Source of the DNA: Bolinopsis microptera
Taxonomy: Eukaryota > Ctenophora > Tentaculata > Lobata > Bolinopsidae
Direction of reading: 5' to 3'
Assembly (NCBI RefSeq): GCF_026151205.1
Contig: NC_087077.1
Span: 2,420,001 to 2,484,000, forward strand
Length of the DNA: 64,000 nt
Below are positions 35,094 to 46,063 of the stretch, piece after piece; the stretch's first letter is position 1, and each line of letters opens with the position of its first letter. The notes under the pieces are model-generated. The model was given only the letters and a program-made list of their open reading frames with translations. It was not told where the DNA came from and ran no database searches. The position numbers were made by a program, and so were the translations under genes.

Positions 35094-35896
35094 GGTTTAT
35101 ATGGAGTAGCACCATCGAATATCTGTAGTATATTTGAAAAGTCACCGCGCTTAGACAAACGGAAAGGAGAAATCCAAAGTATTTTGAAATCAAGTTCAAC
35201 AGATTACGCATCACCGATTATAGCATCTCTATTCTCTAACGTAGGACCACGATTATATGACAACACGATAAACGAAATAAATAAAATCCTTTCCTTCAAC
35301 GTACCTAAGTTACAAGATAAATTTATAAATTCATACAAGGACAACATTGTACGTTACTTACTGGACAAACAAAAACTTGACGTAAAAAACTTTTCGTGGA
35401 CGGACAAGAACTTTGTCCTTTACAACTTTTAAACAAAATATTAGCAAAATATAACAGCTGTAAGAATCCTAAACGTTGGTGCAGTCAAATAAATGAACTG
35501 CGATAATGCATTTGACAGTCAGTCACTGCAATTTATTCTGCAACTTATTTTTCAACTTTCACTGCCACACTTATTAGGCTTATCTTGCCTACACATGTTT
35601 TAACCAAATTCCTTGCGCACCGCGTATTAAAATTACTTGGATCTCTACCGCTTTGATAAAAAATGACTACAAGAAGATGGGGAGATAATATTGTTGATTT
35701 ATATAATATAGATTATTTATTCTTAAGTGTAGATTAACTTTATTTTTATATATTTTACTAAAGTATGAAGGATCAAGCATACGTTATTGGTATTGTTGAA
35801 ACAATATATTTAATGATAAATTGATATGATAATAATTAATGATTGAAATATTTTTATTGAGGCACATGCCACCCCATCGCGGGTTTACTACTACTG
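35066..35896 (+). mobile_element. LINE C fragment, C-terminal end, inserted in LINE A
   Basis: On the plus strand the frame reads LYGVAPSNICSIFEKSP, later SNVGPRLYDNTINE and ends WTDKNFVLYNF with a stop at 35432. This resembles the C-terminal tails of LINE ORF2 proteins (S.VGP......IN and NF.LYN ends). An AT-rich 3' region follows to about 35896, where LINE A sequence resumes on the other strand. Boundaries are inferred from where LINE A similarity stops (PIFKKR on one side, RARAANYRPV on the other). Confidence 0.6.
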
Positions 35897-36330
35897 TCAT
35901 CTTTTTTTGAAGATTGGAGTAATATGTGTTTCCTTGTAGAACTTTGGTACTGTACTGCACTCAAAAGATTCCTCCCAGATTATTCTAATTGGGAAGCACA
36001 GCACAGTTCTTCAGGAGAATTGAAGGTACCCCATCAGGTCCACTGGCAGAATTAGGGGGTATACTAGTGATCGCAGACACGATATCCTCGTCACGAAATT
36101 TAAAGTGCTCCGACTCCTGTAAGAGTTGGATCGGTGGTGAGGGGAAGTCAGGATCCCGGACATCTGGGGAGTTAGGATTACTAAACACTGAGCTAAACTG
36201 CTCCTGTAAAAGATCAGCCATCTTTCGGGGTCCGTAGTGATATCCTGGTTGCTGTCAATCAACATGTTGATAGTTGACTTTATCTTCGACAGTTTGTTTT
36301 GTTTTAAAGACCCGAGGGCCACCCTTAAGG
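35897..36330 (-). pseudogene. LINE A copy 1, 5' part of the RT region
   Basis: Minus-strand reading gives VALGSLKQNKLSKIKSTIN, after a frameshift MADLLQEQFSSVFSNPN and NSASGPDGVPSILLKNCA, and after another shift TVPKFYKETHITPIFKK. These match the intact copy at 39149-41209 (ILQRQFSSVFSDPS, AGPDDLPVLLLKKC, TVPKFYKTSNIAPLHKK). At least two frameshifts show it is dead. Confidence 0.8.
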
Positions 36331-36496
36331 GCTTTGAAACCGGTTTATTTATTACAATATAATATATAAATAGACTGCAATCGTAACATTCATGTCGATA
36401 CTAACTAAAATAATATAATCTGTAATTAAAATGATAATACTTACTGTCACTTAATTAAGATAAATGATATATATATAGCAAGGAATAAGGGCTATT

Positions 36497-36967
36497 ATGC
36501 CTGGCTTCGTAAACTACTACTTTAAGGAAGGTGCCTTACCACAACACACAAAGCCATTTTTCAGTGAACATGAAATTCTCACTGTGCATGGTCTTATCGT
36601 TTACAACTCAATTATCTTGATGCATAAAGTTAAAAACATGCCACAATTAGTCCCCAAAAACATCTCTCAAGCTTTTCCCGCCGACATACCCACAAAAATT
36701 TCTGATCACACGTCAGCCTGCTCCTGGCTCCAGTTATACGGTAAAAGACACTTTCAAAACAGTATTTTCTACAAGGGACCACTGCGCTCTGTCTTCGCAG
36801 ACAAAGCAGACGTTACTACACTTCCGACATTATTTTCGATAAATCTGTTCAAGACTAGTGCCAAGAAAATGCTACTTAATCTTCAAAGTGATGGTGATGT
36901 TAACGAGTGGCAACCATTCCTACTGCACAATGTTCCTGGCCTAAGACAGTCTAGACGTGAAATTTAA
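36497..36967 (+). pseudogene. LINE C-related fragment, C-terminal end of ORF2
   Basis: 156-codon frame with LTVHGLIVYNSIILMHKVKN, later YGKRHFQNSIFYKGPL and NEWQPFLLHNVPGLRQSRR before the stop. This order (L.VH.L....I..MHK, SIF.KGP, EW.....L.N..GLR.SRR) is what I recall from C-terminal tails of LINE RT proteins in invertebrates. No RT core is present. It is a separate copy from 35066-35896 and of another subfamily. Confidence 0.55.
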
Positions 36968-39148
36968 ACTTATAACATTTAACCTGAATCGAATTTCAAC
37001 TGAAACGAATATAATCTAAGTTTAAATTAAGTCTATTGTCTAATTAATCGCATGCAACAGGGAGCAGTATGAAAATCACACAACCCAGCACATAGAAACT
37101 ACACTAAATGACACGAATTTAAATAACAACTTGCAATTACTGACTACCAATATAATAACTGCTCGCATAACTACCCCCACTTAGCGTAGATAGGCAAGCA
37201 TTTCACTGCCGCTAAATTCCTTTTCCATACATTTATCTCAATCGCGCGCTCATAATTACTGTAAGCGCTGAGTTACCGGCCAAAATCATTAATCACTGAT
37301 GGTAAAATTTTGCACAAAATTTTAAAAACAATAGTCCAAGCTGTTCAGTGCAAGTCTAAACTTCTTAACCTATAGGATCGATATTATGGATGTGTAATAT
37401 CATATCATGTGTAGCGTGAAGCGTCGTGTTTTTAAATCTGTAGTTCATAGTACTTCATGATCACAGTGTACTTTTTGATAACAGTGTGCAGTGCCCTTTC
37501 CAGAGGGTTTGTTTTAAAAAGAATTCTTTAACATTACTATTTTATATCTATTACTGTTTGTATTATAATTTTGAGTAAACATTAATCGAGTAAACCGCTC
37601 GATTCCCAATCAATCAAAAATCATAATAAAATAAATATCTCTTTTATTTCCACACTAATTCTCACACCAAGCTTTAAGTTTAATTCAATTAAAATAATTG
37701 ATCACGCCGGATCACGATGTTATTTTTATCAAAATCAGCTACCCGTTTAATATCAGAATATGTAATATAAATTAACAGATTTCTGGTTCATTAAAAGATT
37801 CTGGTATTGAAAATACTGAACACGGCATAAAAGAAATTAGGAAATTCCGTTCTCAGCAATAATTCGATTTTCATACAATATCATTGTCTGCGTAACTGCG
37901 GCTATCAATCAACTTCTAAATCATTGTCCTCGCGACTGCGGCTATCAATCAACTTCTAAATCATTATCAAAATATCTTCAACCAACTTTAAAAACAACTA
38001 GCTCCTAAACTTTCGTTATCTTTAATAGGATTTATAGTTATCAGGATTTATCTTTATTCTTAGAATCGGGCTTTGGCCGTAATATTCATCAATCATTTGT
38101 CAATCATTCGGTATCGTATTGTACCATGCAGTTTATCATTTATAGTACAGACAGATCCGTCTGAAAAAATCGATCTGCTGAGAATGATGATTAATCACTC
38201 TATACTCGACTGTCACGTGAATTTTCAACCCGTTCTCTATAACTGGTCCTGAACGACTATTCGAAACCCTAACCCTCTTATCTTATCCCAATCCTAACCC
38301 TAACCGACCTAATCCTTAACAAAAGCATATGCTGAAACCCTAACCCTAACGAGAAATTAGACTAACTTCCTTATACGGTCATATCACGTGATCAGGACAG
38401 TTTTTCGCCAATATCTCGTCAGGGGAGCATTTTAACTCTATGTCATGGGGGTGATTTGGAATCAGCGTCCGAAAATACATCTATTGAAGTTAGTTTCAAC
38501 TGTCGGGAGCCCTTTTAGAACAATCTCGAAGATCTACTGTAGAGTGATTTATCACGCTCGTCTGCCGACACACAAAGCTTACAAAGGATTTTTGACGTTT
38601 TTGAGTCCCATTATAGCTAGGTGGCCTTTATGGCTGACCAACTTTTCCAAACTTTTCCACGTGTCTTAAGGCCACTTTTTGACACTTTACCACTTTTTAC
38701 CACCTATCTTGTTTGTCGATTATCTTTAGTTGTGAACATCGTAAAAGGTTGCAGATTAATCGAGGGTGTTCATATTATCAGGAAGAAAAACTTTTGTAAA
38801 GACAATTTTTACGTCAGATAATCAGTTAATTGGATAATTATCAATAAGCTAATTAGCAAAATGATTGGAATAGCTTAAAACACGGAGAAAAGTAGTAGAG
38901 AAAAACTTCGAAAATGTTTCACTTACATTTTTTTCAGGTCAGAAAAAATTTCGAAAAATTTTGTTTCCAAGAATACTAAAATCACAAATATTTAAATCTC
39001 GGCAGATTTTAGTAATCAGGAATTACTAAATCGAAATAAATAAAAGGGCTGAAACTGAAAAACGTTAACCACAGGAGTTTCATAATTAATTACAGTAATA
39101 CCTTACCTTTGATACCTTTGATCTGCTTCGTCGTAACTCGACAGGCCA
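36968..39148. other. Repeat-rich intergenic stretch
   Basis: Holds a 40-bp perfect-spacing tandem duplication (37881-37920 and 37921-37960, with four differences), scattered telomere-like CCCTAACCCTAA words at 38265-38350, and at 38405-38515 a copy of the repeat seen at 10399-10510. Two overlapping short plus-strand ORFs (38445-38821) have no domain. The 3' end of the LINE A copy 2, including an ACCTTTGAT microsatellite-like tail near 39104-39120, probably marks the right part. Confidence 0.5.
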
Positions 39149-41209
39149 TCAGAGTTGCTGACCACCCCAGAGAGAAGATGCCTCTCGATCGTTACGCCAG
39201 TCCAGTATAGAATTGGAGTTCGGTGATGTGAAGCCCCGGATTGGCGGTTTATCCGGCAAGGAAAGCATGAATGCCGTCATATGATGCTTGAAGCCATCAT
39301 GTTTGGAGACTGCACGTATGTGCGAAGGTATACAGTTCCAGAGTCTGGGACCCATTACATCAAATAATGTTTCATATAGAGTCTGGTGAGCAGCTGAGCT
39401 TTTTGTACGGACAGCTGGAACCTTAGCAAGGGTACCCAATCGTGGATTTACTGTGAACTGTACTTCAAGGTCGTTGGATGTGAAACCATGTAGGATTTTC
39501 CACATGTGCATGACAATGTAACGTTCTCTGCGCCTCTGAAGTGACATGAGGGACAGGGTTTTTAGGCGATCCCAATAATGGAGATGCTGTAAACCATGGA
39601 TCTTTGAAGTGAAAGTTCTTTGTACACTTTCAAGCTCCTGAATTTCATACACTTTCGCCGGATTCCACAGAGGAGAGCAATACTCTAAGTGGCTACGGAC
39701 TAGTGACTTGTATAGTGTTAACATAACACCAGTATTGCGAGAGTGGAAGACACTGAATACCCATGCTGCCATCTTCCTCGCTTTATCACAACTAGATCGT
39801 ATGTGTGATGTCCAGGACGTATCACTGGATACTGTTATACCGAGATCACGGAGCTGATCCACAGGACTGAGTATAGTACCAGTTGATGTTCTGTATTGGA
39901 ACTGTTCATGGACAAAAGGAAGCTCATAGAGAGGATTACGTTTGTTGGCAAGATGGCATATGTACTCAAACTTATCCTCATGTAGTGCCATGTTGTTTCT
40001 TGATGACCACTCAGTGACTTTGTCAAGATCAGACTGAAGCTCAGTAACATTATGTGAATCACTGATGGATCTGCAAATTCTTGTGTCGTCAGCGAAACAT
40101 CTTAACGTTGAATGCAACACGCAGCTAGCAATGTCATTAATGAATATTAAAAACAGTATGGGACCTAAAACTGTTCCTTGGGGGACACCACTCATAATAA
40201 GAGCAATGATAGACATGTGACCATCTACAACAACTTGTTGAGTTCTATTTGTAAGAAATGACTCGATCCAGATGATGATTTTGGGATGAAAACCATATAG
40301 CTGCAGTTTTTTGATAAGAAGTTGATGATCTACTTTATCAAAGGCCTTGGCATAATCCAAGTATATAGCGTCCATGTCGTCACCATTTGATAACGCCTCG
40401 ATGATGTCATCAAAATGATGAAGCAGCTGAGTGAGACAACTTTTCCCCGATCGGAAGCCATGCTGTTTGCTATTGAGAAGGTTGTTTTCTTCGAGGTGGG
40501 CCACCATCTGTTTTCGTAGAACTCGCTCATAGATCTTAATGACATGAGAAGTTAACGACACAGGTCTGTAGTTTCCCGCAATAGCACGACTGCCTTTCTT
40601 GTGAAGTGGAGCAATGTTTGATGTCTTGTAGAACTTCGGCACTGTGCCTGTAGACATAGAATGCTGCCAAATCATGTGTATAGGTTTGGAGAGTGCTTCT
40701 TTGCACTTCTTCAGAAGCAGGACTGGAAGATCATCAGGCCCAGCAGCGGCACCCGGCTTAATTTCGTCAATAGCCTCCATTATATCAGCAACCGAGAATG
40801 CCAACATGTCATCAATGAATGGCTTCTGTAGAGAAGGTGACTGAAATAATGCATCATTGATGTTGGTGGCTGAAGGGTCACTGAATACACTGCTGAATTG
40901 ACGCTGGAGGATGTTAGCAATCTCTTCAGGATTGGGGCAAGTTCTCTTGGCTTCATTGAAAAGCATTGGAATACTGCGTTTCTGCTTAGAGAACTTTTTA
41001 GCATAGCTGTAGAAATATTTTGGATTGCTGTGCACTTTATCTACCGCCTGTTGTTCACGGTAGTTAAGGTCGTGGTTTATAGCGTCTCGCATGTCAGCGT
41101 ACACACTCGAAATCTGGTTTCTAAGTGACTCCAAGTGAGCTGTTGTAGCGACTGGATTTTGTTCAGCCAAATGCAACCGAAGTTTTAATTTGCGTTTCTT
41201 GCGAGACAA
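39149..41209 (-). CDS. LINE A copy 2: reverse transcriptase ORF, open, 5'-truncated
   Basis: 686 open codons (the frame begins at a TTG, so the true start is upstream or lost). A pre-RT segment precedes a full reverse transcriptase: GNYRPVSLTSHVIKIYERVL, QHGFRSGKSCLTQLL, catalytic Asp in YLDYAKAFDKVDH, SGVPQGTVLGPILFLIFIND, and FADD. The thumb/tail has MLTLYKSLVRSHLEYCSPLW and MSLQRRRERYIVMHMWK, ending ASSLWGGQQL. The type is jockey/CR1-like without RNase H. No endonuclease is present before 41259, where an unrelated inverted repeat starts, so the copy is truncated at the 5' end. Having no stop over 2 kb suggests a recent insertion; it serves as reference for the broken copy at 30-36 kb. Confidence 0.88.
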   Translation of the reverse strand: MSRKKRKLKLRLHLAEQNPVATTAHLESLRNQISSVYADMRDAINHDLNYREQQAVDKVHSNPKYFYSYAKKFSKQKRSIPMLFNEAKRTCPNPEEIANILQRQFSSVFSDPSATNINDALFQSPSLQKPFIDDMLAFSVADIMEAIDEIKPGAAAGPDDLPVLLLKKCKEALSKPIHMIWQHSMSTGTVPKFYKTSNIAPLHKKGSRAIAGNYRPVSLTSHVIKIYERVLRKQMVAHLEENNLLNSKQHGFRSGKSCLTQLLHHFDDIIEALSNGDDMDAIYLDYAKAFDKVDHQLLIKKLQLYGFHPKIIIWIESFLTNRTQQVVVDGHMSIIALIMSGVPQGTVLGPILFLIFINDIASCVLHSTLRCFADDTRICRSISDSHNVTELQSDLDKVTEWSSRNNMALHEDKFEYICHLANKRNPLYELPFVHEQFQYRTSTGTILSPVDQLRDLGITVSSDTSWTSHIRSSCDKARKMAAWVFSVFHSRNTGVMLTLYKSLVRSHLEYCSPLWNPAKVYEIQELESVQRTFTSKIHGLQHLHYWDRLKTLSLMSLQRRRERYIVMHMWKILHGFTSNDLEVQFTVNPRLGTLAKVPAVRTKSSAAHQTLYETLFDVMGPRLWNCIPSHIRAVSKHDGFKHHMTAFMLSLPDKPPIRGFTSPNSNSILDWRNDREASSLWGGQQL

Positions 41210-41258
41210 TGTATTAACCGGTGAACCTCGCCTTTTGCTAGTACATAACAGCCTTATC

Positions 41259-41547
41259 GATTTTCACAGAAACTGCACCAAAGGCACATTTAAGGTCGAA
41301 CCGATAGCCTGCTGTACTACTAATATCACTTTATTGATTTCAATGATGAATCAGTGGGGTTAAGATAATCGCATAATATGTAATAAATAAAACCTCTCTG
41401 AGTCTGTACCGTCAATCGTGTTAATCTGAACCGGCCTACATGGGTTACCATCTACCTCTTCTTTTCCTCAATAATCAGACCGAGTTGTGCAAGAAATGTG
41501 ATTTATCATAGCTCATATTATTGCATTTAGTGGGTGATGTAATTACT
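41259..41547 (-). repeat. Inverted repeat arm, left
   Basis: Reverse complement (with small differences) of 44648-44934: shared GATTTTCACAGAAACTGCACC, GCCTGCT, TAATAAATAAAACCTCTCTG, ACCTCTTCTTTTCCTCAA and GTGGGTGA in mirrored order. The two arms enclose 3.1 kb of degenerate DNA. Confidence 0.8.
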
Positions 41548-42021
41548 CATCGAGCTGTATTCAATCACAATAGTAATATACGACACAATACATTTGTATT
41601 AAATGGCCATTAATGCGTTATACTTATATGAAACGCTTTATACCTCGATAGACCCGGTATATTTTATCACGAAAACGTCTATACTTGGCCTCATGACTCA
41701 TTTACAGCTATAAGAAGGCAAGAAAAGACCATGGAAATTAAGGAAGAGCTAGGAAATAGGAAGCAAGTGTAAATACACCTTCCAACAGCAACTCCTGCTA
41801 GCTGCACGCCAGGACTCCCAAAGTATATACGAAATCATAAAATAATAAATATCAATGCAACAGGCCCCTGGAGTCTTGAAGCTGTCACTACCTGTCTCAG
41901 AGCAAACCCACTTCCGTTGTAGTACTTCTGCGGGCAGACAACGGACTTCCGAGCAAGGTCAAAGCCTGGGAGATATGTCTCTATGCGGAGATGGGCCTAG
42001 GTTGAGTTCCTAGTATGGGAT

Positions 42022-43300
42022 TTAGCGAAAGTTCCTGGCGAAGAATTCTAGGAGGTTACCCAAAAGGGTTTTCCCTATCCAGTCTTGTCGACTGTTCCAC
42101 AAACTTGAAGAAATTTGAAGGTAGAGTTTACCAATTTGAAGGTAGAGTTTACCAATTATCCTCATTCTGAACGTCATGATCTGGATGCACTTGCATGAGA
42201 GGAGGTGCTGGGATGTTTCTGCTTCTCCTGAAAAGTATTCACAATCTTGCGTCTCGAAGTTGACGTTGTTTGCCACGTTCTGAAAATAAACTAGTGGGCT
42301 GTGACCTATCCTGAAAGCGACCATGTTAGCCATCTGATGTGAGTTCCATAAAAAAAAATTTTAAAAAAGTATTCACAATCTTGCGTCTCGGAGTTGACGT
42401 TGTTTGCCACGTTCTGAAAATAAACTAGTGGGCTGTGACCTATCCTGAAAGCGACCATGTTAGCCATCTGATGTGAGTTCCATAAAAATTAAAGTTCCTG
42501 TATTTATATTTGTGGAGGAACATCTCAAGTGGAATATTCCTTTGTCACTGAGTGTGGCCTAATTGGGAGGAAGGGTTCTGGTCCTATGGGGATGTTGTTG
42601 GATTGATCGTCCCTTGCGAATTCGTCCGCTAGTTCTTTACCGTATACTCCTTCATGTCCTGGAACGAAGTTCTACTCGAATCTGAGAATACCTAGTGAGT
42701 TGAGTTGGTCTGAGATGTTCAGAACGAACCTGGAGTTAAAACTGGTGCTGTTAAGCGCTTTAAATGCAGCCTGGGAATCTGAGAGGAATTTATGATTGAT
42801 GGAGATCCTAAGTTATCATTAGTCCAGATACTTGCCATGTATAACGCAAATAGCGGGTACGATTTCCTCAATGAACCTGAAGAAGGAATATCTGTCCTGA
42901 ATTGATACCATATAACGTCGAGCTAAAAAATGAATCAAAAGTTCGAGTAAATCGTTAAACGTTGTATGTCCTATTTGCATCTCCTAAGCATTGCATTGAT
43001 GTTTATTCCTGGTCCGGTTAGCTTTGCGTCTCAGAACTAAAGAGGTCCACTATGCTTTAGTGAGCTATGCTGTCCACCAGGGTATTTTAGATCTAAGGGT
43101 TCCCCGTGTAATGGGGCAGGCTGTGATAAAGCATCTCTGCAGGATGTCCGAGATGAACTTTTTTTTGAGTGTTGAGAACTTCCGCTGTAGAAACTGAATA
43201 GAACCAGTAAGCTGTAAGGGTGTCAGTCAAACTCTGCTGCTACTAGATGATTGTAGAGCGTCCAGTCACACTTCAATAAAGAGTGTGGCAAAGCTAACCC
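42022..43300 (-). pseudogene. LINE D remnant with RNase H and zinc motif
   Basis: Minus-strand reading of 42560-42800 gives KFLSDSQAAFKALNSTSFNS, a stop, then NFVPGHEGVYGKELADEFAR, the last part of an RNase H domain (..PGH.G..G...AD..A). Lower down, 42333-42022 carries a C-terminal zinc-like segment DCEYFSGEAETSQHLLSCKC. Upstream, near 43120-43200, KKKFISDILQRCFITACPIT followed by IPWWTA looks like the pre-RT region, so most of the RT has been deleted. Multiple stops and duplications. Confidence 0.65.
42118..42489. repeat. Direct duplications inside the LINE D remnant
   Basis: TTTGAAGGTAGAGTTTACCAA is tandemly doubled near 42114-42155. A unit of about 122 bp (42232-42355) recurs at 42367-42488, nearly identical, offset 135 bp, bounded by A-runs. 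Confidence 0.85.
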
Positions 43301-43305
43301 GGTCC

Positions 43306-43552
43306 CCTGAAAAGTGGTTACTGGAGGAAGAATTGCCAGGAATTCTCGCTATCAGTGTGTCCTCGTAGTCAGAGTTGAAATCCCTAATTCTGTCTTATCA
43401 CGAGCCTGTGTCTAGCGTGTGTTAGCCCTTACGCATTAGCTGTCTTAACTGAAAATACCTGAAAAGTGGTTACTGGAGGGAGAAGTGCCAATACTACTCA
43501 TTATCAGTGTGTCCTTGTAGTCAGGATGAGCGAATTGGAATCCCTAGCTCTG
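43306..43552. repeat. Direct duplication of about 92 bp
   Basis: 43306-43396 and 43458-43550 share CCTGAAAAGTGGTTACTGGA, TATCAGTGTGTCCT and GAATCCCTA-like words. A weaker pair follows (CTGAAAGAGAATTTCCTGGT near 43585 and 43682). Confidence 0.75.
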
Positions 43553-44647
43553 TGGTGGGTGACTTCGATGGGACCTGAAAGCTGAAAGAGAATTTCCTGG
43601 TGATTTAATAGCTCTTAGAGCTAGGTATCTGTGTCTAACGTATCGTCATTTGTGTGTGCACTATCTTGTAACCTGATATCTGAAAGAGAAATTTCCTGGT
43701 GCTTGGTAGCTGTTAGTGTTGACTTCCTGGTTCCTATGGGAACTTTGAGTTGACAAGTCCCAACCTTTGTACTCAACAAGAGAGCACACCACCCGTTAGT
43801 GCCAACCAGGCCACACCACGTGGAGGTTCGGAGAGGATTTCGTGACCCCCTTTCAACATCTACTGTGACGTGTTTCGTATTGTTCTGCATACCGCTTCAT
43901 TTACGATTGGGCGAGGGTGGTTTTCAGTGGTAATCCAAAGCATATATCTGGCGATCCAACGATACGATTTTCTTGAAACTTTCTAGATAGTAAGATAGCT
44001 TTACGACAAATAATTTGTGCAAGTTTGGATAAATTTCTATGTGCCAAATTTGAGATATCACTTCAATTACACACGAAAATAGTGCTGTCGGACAGATGTC
44101 GCTGTCGGACAGATGTCGTGTTACCTCATTTGCTATGCGAGATACCTCAAATCACCCCCATATGTCAGGGTCGGCTAATATCAAAAAGAGTAAGATACGG
44201 GCAAAGGTAAGATTTAGATACGAGCAACGGGCAAAAGCCGCGGGGTAGTAAAGAAACGGTAATAATTACGTTGGTTTGGAATCCGTATGTTGTGAAGTAA
44301 AAAGACAGGTTCTAATTGCCGCAGGATATTTGGGGGCCATGATGATCAGCTCGGGATTATAAATGTGCGACGGATAGAAGAGCATTGAAATGAGCGAGTT
44401 GACATTTTAGGTTTTTTCTTGTCTTTTCTTGCCTTCTTCGAGCTGTCAATGAGCCATGATGCCAAGTAGACGTTTTCGTGATACAGTAAAACCTCTCTAT
44501 ACCGGCCTTTCGCGGGAGAAACGAGATGTGTACGGTATAGTCTATTTATAGAAATTAAAGGCCATATAATGTACACATATTGTGTCTTATTGTGATTGAA
44601 AACAGCTCGATATTATTTACATCACCCACAAAATGCGATATGACTCA

Positions 44648-44934
44648 TATCGCATTTGGTGGGTGACATGTAATTATTATGAGCTATGATATAAATCAAA
44701 TTTCTTGCACAACTTGGTCTGATTGTTGAGGAAAAGAAGAGGTAGATGGTAATCCAGGTAGGCCGGTTCAGATTGGCACAATTGACCGTGACGGTACAGA
44801 GAGGTTTTATTTATTACATATTATGCATTAACACGGACTCATCATTGAAATCAATAAAATGATAGTTTTAAGTTCTAGCAGGCTATCGGTTCCATCTTAA
44901 ACGTGCCTTTGGTGCAGTTTCTGTGAAAATCCGC
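44648..44934 (+). repeat. Inverted repeat arm, right
   Basis: Mirror of 41259-41547. The pair may be the terminal repeats of one DNA transposon whose interior filled with LINE debris, or two copies of one short element in opposite orientation. Nearby, 44093-44120 doubles the word GCTGTCGGACAGATGTCG. Confidence 0.75.
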
Positions 44935-46063
44935 CAAGTGAGTAGTGACCCTTGAAAACATTATATACTAGTAGAGTTTTCTGTGCCTCCGGCAGACCAA
45001 GGAGATTGGAGAACCTTTCCGTCGTTAACTTACGGCACAATAAAGTTCTCATAGTTGTAATATTTTGGACAAAAAGTTCGAAGTGGAAAAATTTTTGAAA
45101 AAAATTCTCTTCTCGTCAAAACAAGCGTCGAAATGCTGGTATAGTTCCGATTAGAAAACAAAATTTTATAAGGAATTGCAACGTTTCATTAACCCGCTCG
45201 TTGCCACTATTTTTTAATCCCCCGGGGAGAAGGGAGTGTTTTCGTGTTCTTAAACCATCGCCAATCAATTTGTCGAAACATTTTAGGTCAGAATGATCGC
45301 AGATAAAGCTCCCACTAATGTTGGTGCACTTAAGCACTTTTCTCAGAAAAAGAAATTTTCAATTTTCAAATTTTTTATTTCAGCGTGTCCCTATATTACA
45401 ACTAGTGTTTCATCACAATTCACAACAGTTTTAGACTAATTTTTCGTCATATTTTCGATGATCAATGGTAATTTTCATCAAAACATGGACTTTTTGTCGA
45501 TGTGGCTGTACTTAAGCACTTTTCTAAGAAATTCAAAGTATAATTTGTGATTTTGAGGCACTTTCCGAGAAGTAAGGATGATGAAACCTTGTCATAAGTC
45601 TCAAAAGTCGACAAAGCACCTTAAAAACATAGTGGGTACAGTTTAAATTTGACAGCAGCTAGCTCAGAGCAATTACAGAATTGAAATCTTTAAAGTCAAT
45701 TTGCAAAAAAAGAACCTTGGTGTACTTAAGCAGTTTTGTCAGAAAACGGCAGTAACTTGTTGTTAATCTTTGTTTATCGTTTCTCTTACAGTTGTATATA
45801 GCACCCCTATTCGAACTTTAACACTTAATAATTGATTGGAAGGATCGAAAGAAGTAAACGCTTTGTTGTCCATTGCTGGAAAACTTATAGTATCAATGCA
45901 TTTTGTGTTTTTCTAGGTATCGTGATTCTCGCTAACTTTATGATTATCATGATCACGCCTGGCCCTGTGTCAACTTAAATACTGCATTTACGACTGTATA
46001 GCCTTCGAGCGTTCATTTTCATGTCCGTTCAAAATTTTGTCCGTTTACAGGATCATCTAAGTT
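44935..46063 (+). promoter_or_regulatory. Upstream region of the NOX-like gene with three copies of a 24-nt motif
   Basis: Three similar words lie at 45325-45348, 45507-45530 and 45722-45745: G(T/C)ACTTAAGCA(C/G)TTTTSTCAGAAA, spaced about 182 and 215 bp apart and all on the plus strand. TTTACAG at 46045-46050, just before GATCATCTAAGTTATGG, looks like a splice acceptor for a 5'-UTR exon. The regulatory role is inference from position. Confidence 0.35.
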
